64,000 bases of DNA from 20CM-2-65-7 sp963830455. Its GTDB lineage: Bacteria; Gemmatimonadota; Gemmatimonadetes; Gemmatimonadales; GWC2-71-9. The translations under genes and the position numbers were made by a program. The notes under the pieces were generated by a model. The model was not told the origin of the DNA. It did not search any database and saw only the letters and a list, made by a program, of their open reading frames with translations. Below are positions 57,356-64,000 of this stretch, piece by piece; within the stretch, counting starts at the first letter, position 1; every line of letters starts with the position of its first letter. The stretch covers positions 496,001 through 560,000 of the forward strand of contig CAWHMT010000004.1 of assembly GCA_963830455.1 (NCBI GenBank). Reading direction: 5' to 3'.

Positions 57356-58836
57356 GCACGCGCATCGTCGCCGCGCTGCTCGCTGCCTCCGCGCTGGCGG
57401 GTGTGCCGTGGGGAGAAGCGGGCCAGCTCCGCGGTCAGCAGACCGGAGTCGACACCCGGTTCGATCACTACCGGCATCGGCGGGTGTTTCCAACCTGCGT
57501 GCAGTGCCACCAGGGCGCCGAGGATTCCGATCAGCCGCTGTGGCCCGACAGCACAACGTGCAGCGCATGTCATGACGGCTCGAGTCTTCCCAGGGTCAGC
57601 TGGCAACCTCCGGCAGAGGAGCGGCCGAGCAACCTCAAGTTCGCGCACGACCTGGTCCCCATCATGACGCGAAGAACGGCCCAGGGGACTGTGTCGCTCA
57701 CCTGCCAGGACTGCCACACGCCGCCTGGAGGTGAATGGATGGTGGTGCAGCGGGCGACACCCGAGCGGTGCCTGGAGTGCCACGGCACGGGCGCCCCCCG
57801 CGCCCCCCACCTCGCGTCTCCGGACACGCTCTGTTCGACCTGCCACCTGCCGCTCCCGCGTGCGGTCGGATTCACGGCGGCGGATGTGGCGAGCTTTCCC
57901 GTGCCGCCGTGGCACGGGGCACGCGGCACGGCCGAACGGCGCCGCTTCCTGAGCGCGGCGCCGGAGAGCCACGGCGCGCGCGCGACCGGCACGAGCGAGC
58001 CGGTCGCGTCGAGCTGTACGGTCTGCCACGCGCGCGACTTCTGCATCACGTGTCACGTGGATGCGCCCGAGCGGGCGGCCATTCAGGCCCTGGATCCCGA
58101 TCCGCGCGCGCGCGCGATCGTGGTCCAGCTGCAACGTCCACAGTCGCACGACGACCCCTCGTTCCTGAGCCGCCATGGTGCCATGGTACGGGCCAATCCG
58201 CAGCAATGCGCGACGTGCCATACACGGGAGAGCTGCCTCGCCTGTCATGCGCCGTCGCAAGCCGTGGGGGCGTCGCTGCATGCGGCAGGCGCGGGTCGCG
58301 GCATCGGGGCGCAGCCACGGCGCTCACCGCCGCCCTCGCATCGCGAGAGCTTCGCGCGCCGCCACGCGTCATCTGCGGCCAGCGCGCCGGTGACCTGCGC
58401 CGGCTGCCACGTACGCACCGATTGCCTGCAGTGCCACCGCCCGGACGCCGCCGCGGGTCCGGCCGGTTATCACCCCAACGGATTTCTGCAGCGCCATCCG
58501 GCCGCCGCTTACAGCCGCGAGACGCGCTGCGCCGATTGCCACAACAGCGGCAGCTTTTGCCAGACATGCCATGCGTCGGCGGGCCTGGTGAGCACCGGGG
58601 CGCTCGACGCCGGCTACCATGATGCGAGCAGCACGTTCAGTGCCGGACACGGGCAGGCCGCCCGGCAAAGTTTGGAGAGTTGTACCGCCTGCCACGCCGA
58701 GCGCGACTGCCTCACGTGCCACTCGGCGCTGGGTGGCCGGCGGTTCAATCCGCATGGGCCCGGGTTCGACGCGGAGCGGCTCAAGCGCAAGAATGCCCAG
58801 ATGTGCGTTACCTGTCATGGTGTGGCCATACCGTGA
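57352..58836 (+). CDS. Hexadecahaem cytochrome c, probable CTG start
   Basis: About 494 residues with sixteen CxxCH sites (CVQCH, CSACH, CQDCH, CLECH, CSTCH, CTVCH, CITCH, CATCH, CLACH, CAGCH, CLQCH, CADCH, CQTCH, CTACH, CLTCH, CVTCH). No ATG, GTG or TTG opens the signal peptide STRIVAALLAASALAGVPWG; CTG at 57352 overlaps the barrel stop as CTGA and is the best start, as for the gene at 2696. No membrane anchor at the C-terminus, so periplasmic or inserted in the barrel. Pairs of close sites (CTVCHARDFCITCH) suggest tightly packed haems. Confidence 0.88.
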   Translation: MSTRIVAALLAASALAGVPWGEAGQLRGQQTGVDTRFDHYRHRRVFPTCVQCHQGAEDSDQPLWPDSTTCSACHDGSSLPRVSWQPPAEERPSNLKFAHDLVPIMTRRTAQGTVSLTCQDCHTPPGGEWMVVQRATPERCLECHGTGAPRAPHLASPDTLCSTCHLPLPRAVGFTAADVASFPVPPWHGARGTAERRRFLSAAPESHGARATGTSEPVASSCTVCHARDFCITCHVDAPERAAIQALDPDPRARAIVVQLQRPQSHDDPSFLSRHGAMVRANPQQCATCHTRESCLACHAPSQAVGASLHAAGAGRGIGAQPRRSPPPSHRESFARRHASSAASAPVTCAGCHVRTDCLQCHRPDAAAGPAGYHPNGFLQRHPAAAYSRETRCADCHNSGSFCQTCHASAGLVSTGALDAGYHDASSTFSAGHGQAARQSLESCTACHAERDCLTCHSALGGRRFNPHGPGFDAERLKRKNAQMCVTCHGVAIP

Positions 58837-58856
58837 ACCAGCAAGGAGATGATCGA

Positions 58857-59387
58857 ATGGCGACTCAAACGCCTGGCCTCGTATCAACGGGCCGCCGGGC
58901 CTTTCTGCGGTGGGCGACGGCGATCGGAGGTGCGACATCGGCGTTACTGGCCGGCGTCCCGGCGCTCCGTGCATTTCTTTCGCCCGCGTTTCGCCACAAG
59001 CGGGAGGAGAAATGGATCCGGTTGGGCGAGGTCGATCAGTTCGATACCGACGTCCCGACCAAGGTCGATTTCGTGGACGCCGTGCACGATGCCTGGGTAG
59101 AAACGCGCCGCCTGCGCAGCGTGTGGATCTATACCGAGGACGGCGAAGAATTCCGCGTCTACAACGGCCGCTGCACGCATCTCGGGTGCAACTATTCCCT
59201 GGACGAAGAGAAGCATGTCTTCCGCTGCCCCTGTCACACGGGATTCTTCGACATCAAGTCGGGTGACGTGCTGGGCGGCCCGCCGCCCCGCCCGCTCGAT
59301 ACGCTCGCGGTGAAGGTCGAAGACGGAATCCTGTACTGCCGCTATCAGGACTTCCATCTCGGCGTTTCAGACAAAGCGGAGGCCTGA
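58857..59387 (+). CDS. Canonical Rieske [2Fe-2S] protein
   Basis: 176 residues. Tat-type leader (GRRAFLRWATAIGGATSALL) serving as membrane anchor. Cluster motifs are complete: CTHLGCNYSLDEEKHVF and FRCPCHTGFFDIKSG, with two Cys and two His ligands and the disulfide Cys pair. A GG-PPPRPL turn follows. It takes electrons from quinol at the Qo site of the next gene's cytochrome b. AAGGAG lies 9 bases before ATG 58857. Its intact motifs contrast with the protein at 48872. Confidence 0.95.
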   Translation: MATQTPGLVSTGRRAFLRWATAIGGATSALLAGVPALRAFLSPAFRHKREEKWIRLGEVDQFDTDVPTKVDFVDAVHDAWVETRRLRSVWIYTEDGEEFRVYNGRCTHLGCNYSLDEEKHVFRCPCHTGFFDIKSGDVLGGPPPRPLDTLAVKVEDGILYCRYQDFHLGVSDKAEA

Positions 59388-59390
59388 TCC

Positions 59391-60854
59391 ATGCCCGTCT
59401 TCTTCCGTTGGCTCAATGAACGGTTGGATCTGGTCCGTGCCAAACGCGAGCTGCTCGACCGCGAGGTCCCGGACCGGCTCACGTGGTGGCACACGCTGGG
59501 CAGTGCGACGCTGACCGTTTTCGTGGTGCAGGTGATCACCGGCACCGTCCTCGCCACCTACTACTCGGCCTCCCCCGACCACGCGTACGACAGCATCCAA
59601 TTCGTCATGCGTGAAGTGGCGAGCGGCAGTTTGCTGCGCGGCATTCACCACTGGGGCGCGAGCGCGATGGTGGTGTTGATTCTCGCGCACATGATCCGCG
59701 TGTTCTCCGTGGGTGCCTACAAGTACCCACGTGAAATCAATTGGCTGCTGGGGGTAGGCCTGTTCATCATCGTGATGGGGTTCAGCTTCACCGGCTACCT
59801 GTTACCGTGGGATCAAAAAGCGTATTGGGCGACGGCGGTGGGGACGAACATCGCGGGCACGACACCGCTGGTCGGCGGGGCCCTCGTTGCGCTGCTGCGT
59901 GGCGGTTCGGAGCTCGGGACCGCGACGCTCGCGCGCTTCTACGCTTTTCACGTCCTGTGGCTGCCGCTGAGTCTCGCGATCATTGTCGCCCTGCACATCA
60001 CCGTCGTCGTGCGTCAGGGAATTGCGGCGCGCCCGCGCGATCTCGAGGCGGGAGCGCCGAAGAGCACGCGCGACCCCGCCTATCCCGAGTACTACCACAA
60101 GGCATATCTCGCCTCGAAGCGCGGCGGCGTGCGGTTTTGGCCCGACATTTTGGGAAAGGATGCCATCGTGTCGGCGGCCACGGTCCTGCTGCTCGTGCTG
60201 CTGGCGGCGGCGTTCGGAGCGCCCCTCGAATCGCCCGCCGACCCGACCGATACGAGTTACATCCCGCGACCGGAGTGGTATTTCCTGCCGATCTACCAGC
60301 TGCTCAAACTTGTTCCGGGATCGCTCGAGGCCGCGGTTGCGGTAGGCGTACCCACGATTCTGTTTCTGGTGCTGGTCGGTCTGCCGTTCTTCGACCGCGG
60401 CAGCACCCGCAATCTCCTGCATCGCCCGCTCGCGTTGGTGGGGCTCGCCGTCCTGCTCGGGGGCGCGGGCTTCTTGATCGGCGCGGCGGGCCGGGCGCCG
60501 GCCGCGACCTCAGAAGCCGGAGCAACACTCACGTCAGTCCAGCGCGCAGGCCGCGCGCTGTATCAGTCACAGCAATGCGGAGGTTGCCATCGCATCGCAG
60601 GGCAGGGCGGTGAAGAAGGACCGGATCTGACGACGGTTGGATTCCGGCATTCGGTTGGATGGCTCCACAGCTTCGTGGAACAACCCAGCCGGTTCCACGA
60701 GCAGTCTCGGATGCCGGCGTACGGGCCGCCCGCTCTCTCGCATCAGGAGATCGAGGAGCTGGCGCAGTATCTCGCGACGCTGCGCGGGCGGGAGCCGACA
60801 CCGGTCGCTCCCCCGCAGTTCTACGACACCTTCCCGCCGCCCCGGCGGCCTTAG
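59391..60854 (+). CDS. Cytochrome b fused to a C-terminal cytochrome c
   Basis: 487 residues. b6-like part with both haem pairs (HHWGASAMVVLILAHMIR; FHVLWLPLSLAIIVALHITV), subunit IV-like part with the intact Qo motif RPEWYFLPIYQ, then from about residue 380 a class I cytochrome domain with CGGCHRIAG and an axial Met in SRMPAYGPPALS. Fusion of cytochrome b and c in one chain makes a compact bc complex with the preceding Rieske protein. The stop overlaps the convergent cytochrome c gene by 4 bases. Confidence 0.95.
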   Translation: MPVFFRWLNERLDLVRAKRELLDREVPDRLTWWHTLGSATLTVFVVQVITGTVLATYYSASPDHAYDSIQFVMREVASGSLLRGIHHWGASAMVVLILAHMIRVFSVGAYKYPREINWLLGVGLFIIVMGFSFTGYLLPWDQKAYWATAVGTNIAGTTPLVGGALVALLRGGSELGTATLARFYAFHVLWLPLSLAIIVALHITVVVRQGIAARPRDLEAGAPKSTRDPAYPEYYHKAYLASKRGGVRFWPDILGKDAIVSAATVLLLVLLAAAFGAPLESPADPTDTSYIPRPEWYFLPIYQLLKLVPGSLEAAVAVGVPTILFLVLVGLPFFDRGSTRNLLHRPLALVGLAVLLGGAGFLIGAAGRAPAATSEAGATLTSVQRAGRALYQSQQCGGCHRIAGQGGEEGPDLTTVGFRHSVGWLHSFVEQPSRFHEQSRMPAYGPPALSHQEIEELAQYLATLRGREPTPVAPPQFYDTFPPPRRP

Positions 60855-61231
60855 GGACCGGCAGCAGCCGCGGGCGACGCGAGCGTCTTCACGAACTTGG
60901 CGACGGCGGCCATCTCCGCCGCCGACAGCTTGTCCGTGAAGGGCTTCATGTCCTTGCCCTTGCCGTGCTGCAGCACGGCGATGATCGCCTGCTCCGTCAA
61001 GCGCGCCTGCTCGGCCGAATCAGCGAGCGTCTTGAGCGTCGGATAAAGGGTCACCATCCGGGCGGGAGGCACGCCCTTCGCGCCGTGACACGACTTGCAG
61101 TTCTGCCGGTAGAGCGCCGCGCCATCCGGCTCGGACGCCGCGGCCGCCTGCGCGGCGGCGCTCGACGCCCAGAGACACAACCCCAGCACGGCACCGGCCG
61201 CGACCGCCACTTTCCGTAATCGTGCACGCAT
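60851..61231 (-). CDS. Small periplasmic cytochrome c
   Basis: 126 residues. Signal peptide (VAVAAGAVLGLCLWASSAAAQ), one class I domain with YRQNCKSCHGAKG (CKSCH) and a Met ligand in GKDMKPFTDKLS. It probably accepts electrons from the bc complex encoded convergently. GGAGGGAG precedes the ATG. Upstream, 61232-61336 contains the inverted repeat AGAGT-GCG-ACTCT (about 61269-61281 on the plus strand) but no TTCA-type operator. Confidence 0.92.
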   Translation of the reverse strand: MRARLRKVAVAAGAVLGLCLWASSAAAQAAAASEPDGAALYRQNCKSCHGAKGVPPARMVTLYPTLKTLADSAEQARLTEQAIIAVLQHGKGKDMKPFTDKLSAAEMAAVAKFVKTLASPAAAAGP

Positions 61232-61336
61232 GATCCACTCCCTCCAGATGTGAGCCCGCCCGCGCCTAAGAGTGCGACTCTCAACTGCGCTGTGATTTCT
61301 CAGTGACCCCTAACCACCCTTCCATGAGGTAGCAAG

Positions 61337-62917
61337 TTACACGATCCGCCTCGCCACGGGATCCCACGTTACTTTGCGCCCCTCGAGATACGAGCGCGTC
61401 GCCATGTGGCAGGTGATCGCCTCCTCGAACCCCCGGTCGATGTTACAACTCGTGTCGCCGCCGTTGCGGATCGCGTCGAGCCATTCCGCGATGTGCAGGT
61501 GATAGGCCGACACGCGGCGGCCGCCCCGATAGGTGTACAGCAGGCCGCGGCTGGCGAAATACTCGGCCGTCGCCGAGGTGACCGCGTCGATGCCCTTGGA
61601 GCCCGGCCGATAGGTGAACATCGGGCGCGACGGATCGATGGTCCCGCTCTGAATCTTGTCCGCGAAGCGCGTCGATTCGCCGTCGGCGGACACGGTCAGC
61701 GCGCCGCTCACGCGCAGCGAGGCGTCGTGCCCCATGAACACGAGCCCGCGGTTATTGCCGTTGGCGAGCGTGGCGCTGTAGACGAACGTCAGGTCGCGGT
61801 CGGGATACTCGTACACGGCCTGGAACACATCCGGCGCGTCGCGGCCATCCTTGAAATAGTACACGCCGCCCGACGCGACGACCGACTTCGGAATCCCGAG
61901 GCCAAGGATCATGTTGACGGCGTCGTATTCGTGCGACAGCAGGTCGCCCGACAGCCCCGTCCCGTAGTCCATCCAGCAGCGCCAGCGGAAGAAGCGCTCC
62001 AAGCTGAAGGGCACGCGCTTGGCCGCGGGCTCCTGGAACTGCGCCCAGTCGATGGTCCGCGGGTTGCCCTGGGGATGGATGTCCCATACCCAGGCGCCCC
62101 AGGGCGAGTTCCGGTTGGTCGTCGACTCGATCAGCGTGAGCGGGCCCAGGATCTTGGCGTTCACGACCTCGCGCGCCTTCTGGTGACTTTCCGACTGCCG
62201 GTTCTGGTGCCCCAGCTGGAAGACGATCTTCGAGCGCTTGACGGCGTCGTGCATCGCGATCGCTTCCGCTTCGGTCCGGGTCATGCACTTCTCGCAGTAC
62301 ACCGGGATACCGCGGTTCGCGGCCTCGATCGTGATCGGCGCATGCCAGTGGTCGGGCGTGGCGACGATCACTGCGTCCACCTCACCGCTCGCGAGCAGGT
62401 CGGTATAGCGCTTGAAGCGTTTGGCGGCCGGATTCGCCGCACCGCCGCCCGGACGCTGCATGACCTGTGACGCGGCGATGGCCCGCTCGGAACGCACGTC
62501 GAACAGGTCGCACACGGCGGTCAGGGCGACGTTGAGGTCGTCCTGGCCCAGATAGGTCTCGAGCTCCTTGTCGCGCGGGTCTTCGTCATGGTTCTTCTTG
62601 GCCTCCTCGATCCAGTCGGGGTGTGCGAAGCCGGCGTGCCGCACCAGCGACTCCCCTTCGCCACCGTACCCGATGATGCCGAGGCGAATCCGCTTGCCCG
62701 GCGGGCGCGAGACTGCGTTCCGAATCACCGCGGGACCGCTCTCGCTCACCCCGAGCTCGGCGAGCAGAGCGCGGCGTTTGACGTCGTCGCCCGCTTTCTT
62801 CCGGAGGAATTCCACGAAAAACACGCCGAAGACGGGAACCGACACCAGCGCCTTGAGGACGCTGCGGCGCGACATGGTTAGCCATTGGTTGCCGGTAGGT
62901 TTCTGTTGGTCAGTCAT
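61337..62917 (-). CDS. Gfo/Idh/MocA-family oxidoreductase, Tat-exported
   Basis: 526 residues. A twin-Arg signal (SRRSVLKALVSVPVFGVFF) is followed by the Rossmann fold: RLGIIGYGGEGESLVRH, DAVIVATPDHWHAPITIEAA, and the family's EK motif GIPVYCEKCMTRTEAEAI. The C-terminal substrate domain contains RCWMDYGTGLSGDLLSHEYDA (two parts) with candidate catalytic residues. Such secreted enzymes carry a tightly bound NAD(P) and act on sugars or glycosides. ATG 62917 starts 7 bases inside the DoxX gene end. Confidence 0.88.
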   Translation of the reverse strand: MTDQQKPTGNQWLTMSRRSVLKALVSVPVFGVFFVEFLRKKAGDDVKRRALLAELGVSESGPAVIRNAVSRPPGKRIRLGIIGYGGEGESLVRHAGFAHPDWIEEAKKNHDEDPRDKELETYLGQDDLNVALTAVCDLFDVRSERAIAASQVMQRPGGGAANPAAKRFKRYTDLLASGEVDAVIVATPDHWHAPITIEAANRGIPVYCEKCMTRTEAEAIAMHDAVKRSKIVFQLGHQNRQSESHQKAREVVNAKILGPLTLIESTTNRNSPWGAWVWDIHPQGNPRTIDWAQFQEPAAKRVPFSLERFFRWRCWMDYGTGLSGDLLSHEYDAVNMILGLGIPKSVVASGGVYYFKDGRDAPDVFQAVYEYPDRDLTFVYSATLANGNNRGLVFMGHDASLRVSGALTVSADGESTRFADKIQSGTIDPSRPMFTYRPGSKGIDAVTSATAEYFASRGLLYTYRGGRRVSAYHLHIAEWLDAIRNGGDTSCNIDRGFEEAITCHMATRSYLEGRKVTWDPVARRIV

Positions 62918-63446
62918 GGCCGGTGCTCTCCAAGACAGCGGGCGCAAGCGGCTGCGGTATCGAGCCGCTCTTGTTGCGGGCGAGGAATCGGTCCAGCCCG
63001 AAGCTCTGCTCCGTGGGATACGCAAGCACGACGAGTAGTGCGGCGAGCTCGATCAGGACCTTGTTCACGATCAGGTAACTGCCCTCGGCCGGGATCGGAT
63101 AGGTGTACCCGACGAATGGGGGCGCCGCGATATAGTAGAAGGCGAGCAGCACGATGCCGGCAATCGCAGACCAGCGCGTGAAGAGCCCGAACATGAGGCC
63201 GAGGCCGATCGCGACCTGGCCCCACATGTTGACGTAATCCACGACGGTCACCGCCCCGGGGCTCGCGGCGATGGCGACGAACACACCTTTGAACCACCAC
63301 TGCGATTCGGCGAGGTAACCGGCCGACGTCCAGTAGGGGTTGAGCAGTTTGGAGAGCCCCTCGTACAGGAAGTGCCATCCGATGAGGAGTCGCAGTGCGA
63401 CCATCGTGCCGACTTGAAATTTCGGCGAGGGTGTCCAGGGCATCAT
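62910..63446 (-). CDS. DoxX-family membrane protein
   Basis: 178 residues with four membrane helices. DoxX features: VALRLLIGWHFLYEGLSKLL, VNMWGQVAIGLGLMFGLFTR, AIAGIVLLAFYYIAAPPF and NKVLIELAALLVVLAYP. Family members work with thiosulfate:quinone oxidoreductase or in redox and stress membranes. ATG 63446 chosen because it overlaps the apbE stop as ATGA; the next ATG is only one codon inside. Confidence 0.88.
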   Translation of the reverse strand: MMPWTPSPKFQVGTMVALRLLIGWHFLYEGLSKLLNPYWTSAGYLAESQWWFKGVFVAIAASPGAVTVVDYVNMWGQVAIGLGLMFGLFTRWSAIAGIVLLAFYYIAAPPFVGYTYPIPAEGSYLIVNKVLIELAALLVVLAYPTEQSFGLDRFLARNKSGSIPQPLAPAVLESTGHD

Positions 63447-64000
63447 GGCTCCTTGCGCCATCCGCGTGAGCGGAATTGGCGGCCAGCAGAGTCCAGAATC
63501 AGGCACTCGCAATGCGCGAGCGACTCGACGAGCGCCAGGCCGCGCGCGGCGTCGAGGACGAAGAGAGCAGTGGCCAGCGCGTCGGCGGCCATCGCGGTGG
63601 GGGCGAGTACCGAAACGCTGGTGTGATGATCGGGGGAGCGGCCGGTGGCGCCATCCACGATATGATCGCCGCGCTCGTACTTACCCGACGTGGCCACGGC
63701 GGCGTCGGTGAGATGGATGACATCGGGGAATACGCCGGGGGCGTCCGGGTCCCAGACGCCGACGGTCCAGGGGCGGCCGTTTTCTCTCGTGCCCGCGCTG
63801 CGGATGTCGCCGCCCGCATTGACGAGAAAGCTGCGCACGCCGCCTTGCTTGAGCGTGCGTGCGATGGCGTCCACGATGTAGCCTTTGGCGATGCCGTCGA
63901 GTGTCAGCCCCATTCCTGCTTTGCCGAACCGAATGGCGTGTTTCGATGCGGCGACGTGCTGAACGCCCACCAGGGCCAGCGCCTCGGCGATTTCGGCATC
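63443..64000 (-). CDS. apbE: FAD:protein FMN transferase ApbE (5' end outside window)
   Basis: The visible ~185 residues include the ApbE core: TLDGIAKGYIVDAIARTL, FLVNAGGDIRSAGTRENG, WTVGVWDPDAPG, DAAVATSGKYERGDHIVDGATGRSP and AMAADALATALFVL with the Mg-binding Asp. ApbE attaches FMN to Thr residues of exported redox proteins. Coding continues to the window edge (DAEIAEALALVGVQHV), so the start is missing. The neighbouring DoxX and oxidoreductase genes are co-oriented and overlapping; none shows an obvious FMN attachment site. Confidence 0.92.
   Translation of the reverse strand, partial: DAEIAEALALVGVQHVAASKHAIRFGKAGMGLTLDGIAKGYIVDAIARTLKQGGVRSFLVNAGGDIRSAGTRENGRPWTVGVWDPDAPGVFPDVIHLTDAAVATSGKYERGDHIVDGATGRSPDHHTSVSVLAPTAMAADALATALFVLDAARGLALVESLAHCECLILDSAGRQFRSRGWRKEP

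Noticed and set aside
1..64000. CRISPR arrays, insertion sequences, attachment sites, tRNA or rRNA genes
   Set aside because: No regularly spaced repeats, transposase-like frames, terminal inverted repeats or RNA gene signatures were noticed by reading; a tRNAscan or Rfam run was not possible.

Overview
The window is GC-rich, densely packed bacterial chromosome. Most neighbouring genes overlap by 1-20 bases, often as ATGA or GTGA, so they form long translationally coupled operons. The gene set is a two-domain UspA/CBS/BON stress island, a Thermus-type V-ATPase, a Group 1 [NiFe] hydrogenase and many multihaem cytochromes. A lipoprotein beginning C-G-N-S-T-G-P after its lipobox and Tat-dependent enzymes fit a Gemmatimonadota-like diderm, but this assignment is inference only. 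There are no tRNA, rRNA, insertion sequence, phage or CRISPR signatures, and no gene-free stretch longer than about 180 bases.

Layout. (1) 1-16.1 kb is a stress and dormancy island: CBS protein, FtsH, DUF155 protein; a minus-strand operon of GroEL, an eRF1-like protein, BON and HhH proteins and dodecin; then UspA, CBS, alpha/beta hydrolase, GerW-like, left-handed beta-helix acyltransferase-like, UspA-UspA-HemG-like, BON, DUF2892-type membrane proteins and OsmC. The content recalls mycobacterial DosR-type dormancy regulons. (2) 16.1-22.8 kb is a Cus-type heavy-metal RND efflux operon plus a VIT/CCC1-type transporter. The cusA gene carries a dense patch of one-base insertions that looks like an assembly artefact. 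(3) 22.8-33.0 kb is an 11-gene minus-strand operon: hydrogenase small and large subunits, cytochrome b, protease, HypA, HypB, HypF, a hemerythrin-like protein, HypC, HypD and HypE. (4) 33.1-34.4 kb is an OprP-like porin. (5) 34.4-42.5 kb is a complete V-type ATPase operon in the order G-I-K-E-C-F-A-B-D. (6) 42.5-44.4 kb is an amino-acid permease followed by an AhpD/CMD-like peroxidase-related gene whose second CxxC cysteine codon is TGA, with a SECIS-like hairpin just downstream: a strong selenoprotein candidate. (7) 44.6-61.2 kb is an electron-transfer island with 72 predicted c-type haem sites, two bc-type modules, a cytochrome b561-like protein and an outer-membrane barrel. One bc module has a Rieske protein without any cluster ligand and a cytochrome b without PEWY; the other is canonical with a fused cytochrome c. 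(8) 61.3-64 kb holds a Tat-exported Gfo/Idh/MocA protein, DoxX and the start-less end of ApbE.

A shared promoter element seems to link these parts. The pattern TGAAG-N4-CTTCA-N6-CTTCA, or just its 11-bp-phased direct repeats, lies 36-58 bp before the first start codon of eight operons: uspA/CBS, GerW-like, usp-usp-hemG, metal efflux, hydrogenase, V-ATPase and two cytochrome operons. This geometry suggests one OmpR/PhoB-type activator. A simple reading is that the organism, when starved of its usual oxidant or energy supply, jointly turns on hydrogen oxidation, an alternative multihaem respiratory route, a second rotary ATPase and stress proteins. The regulator itself is not in the window.
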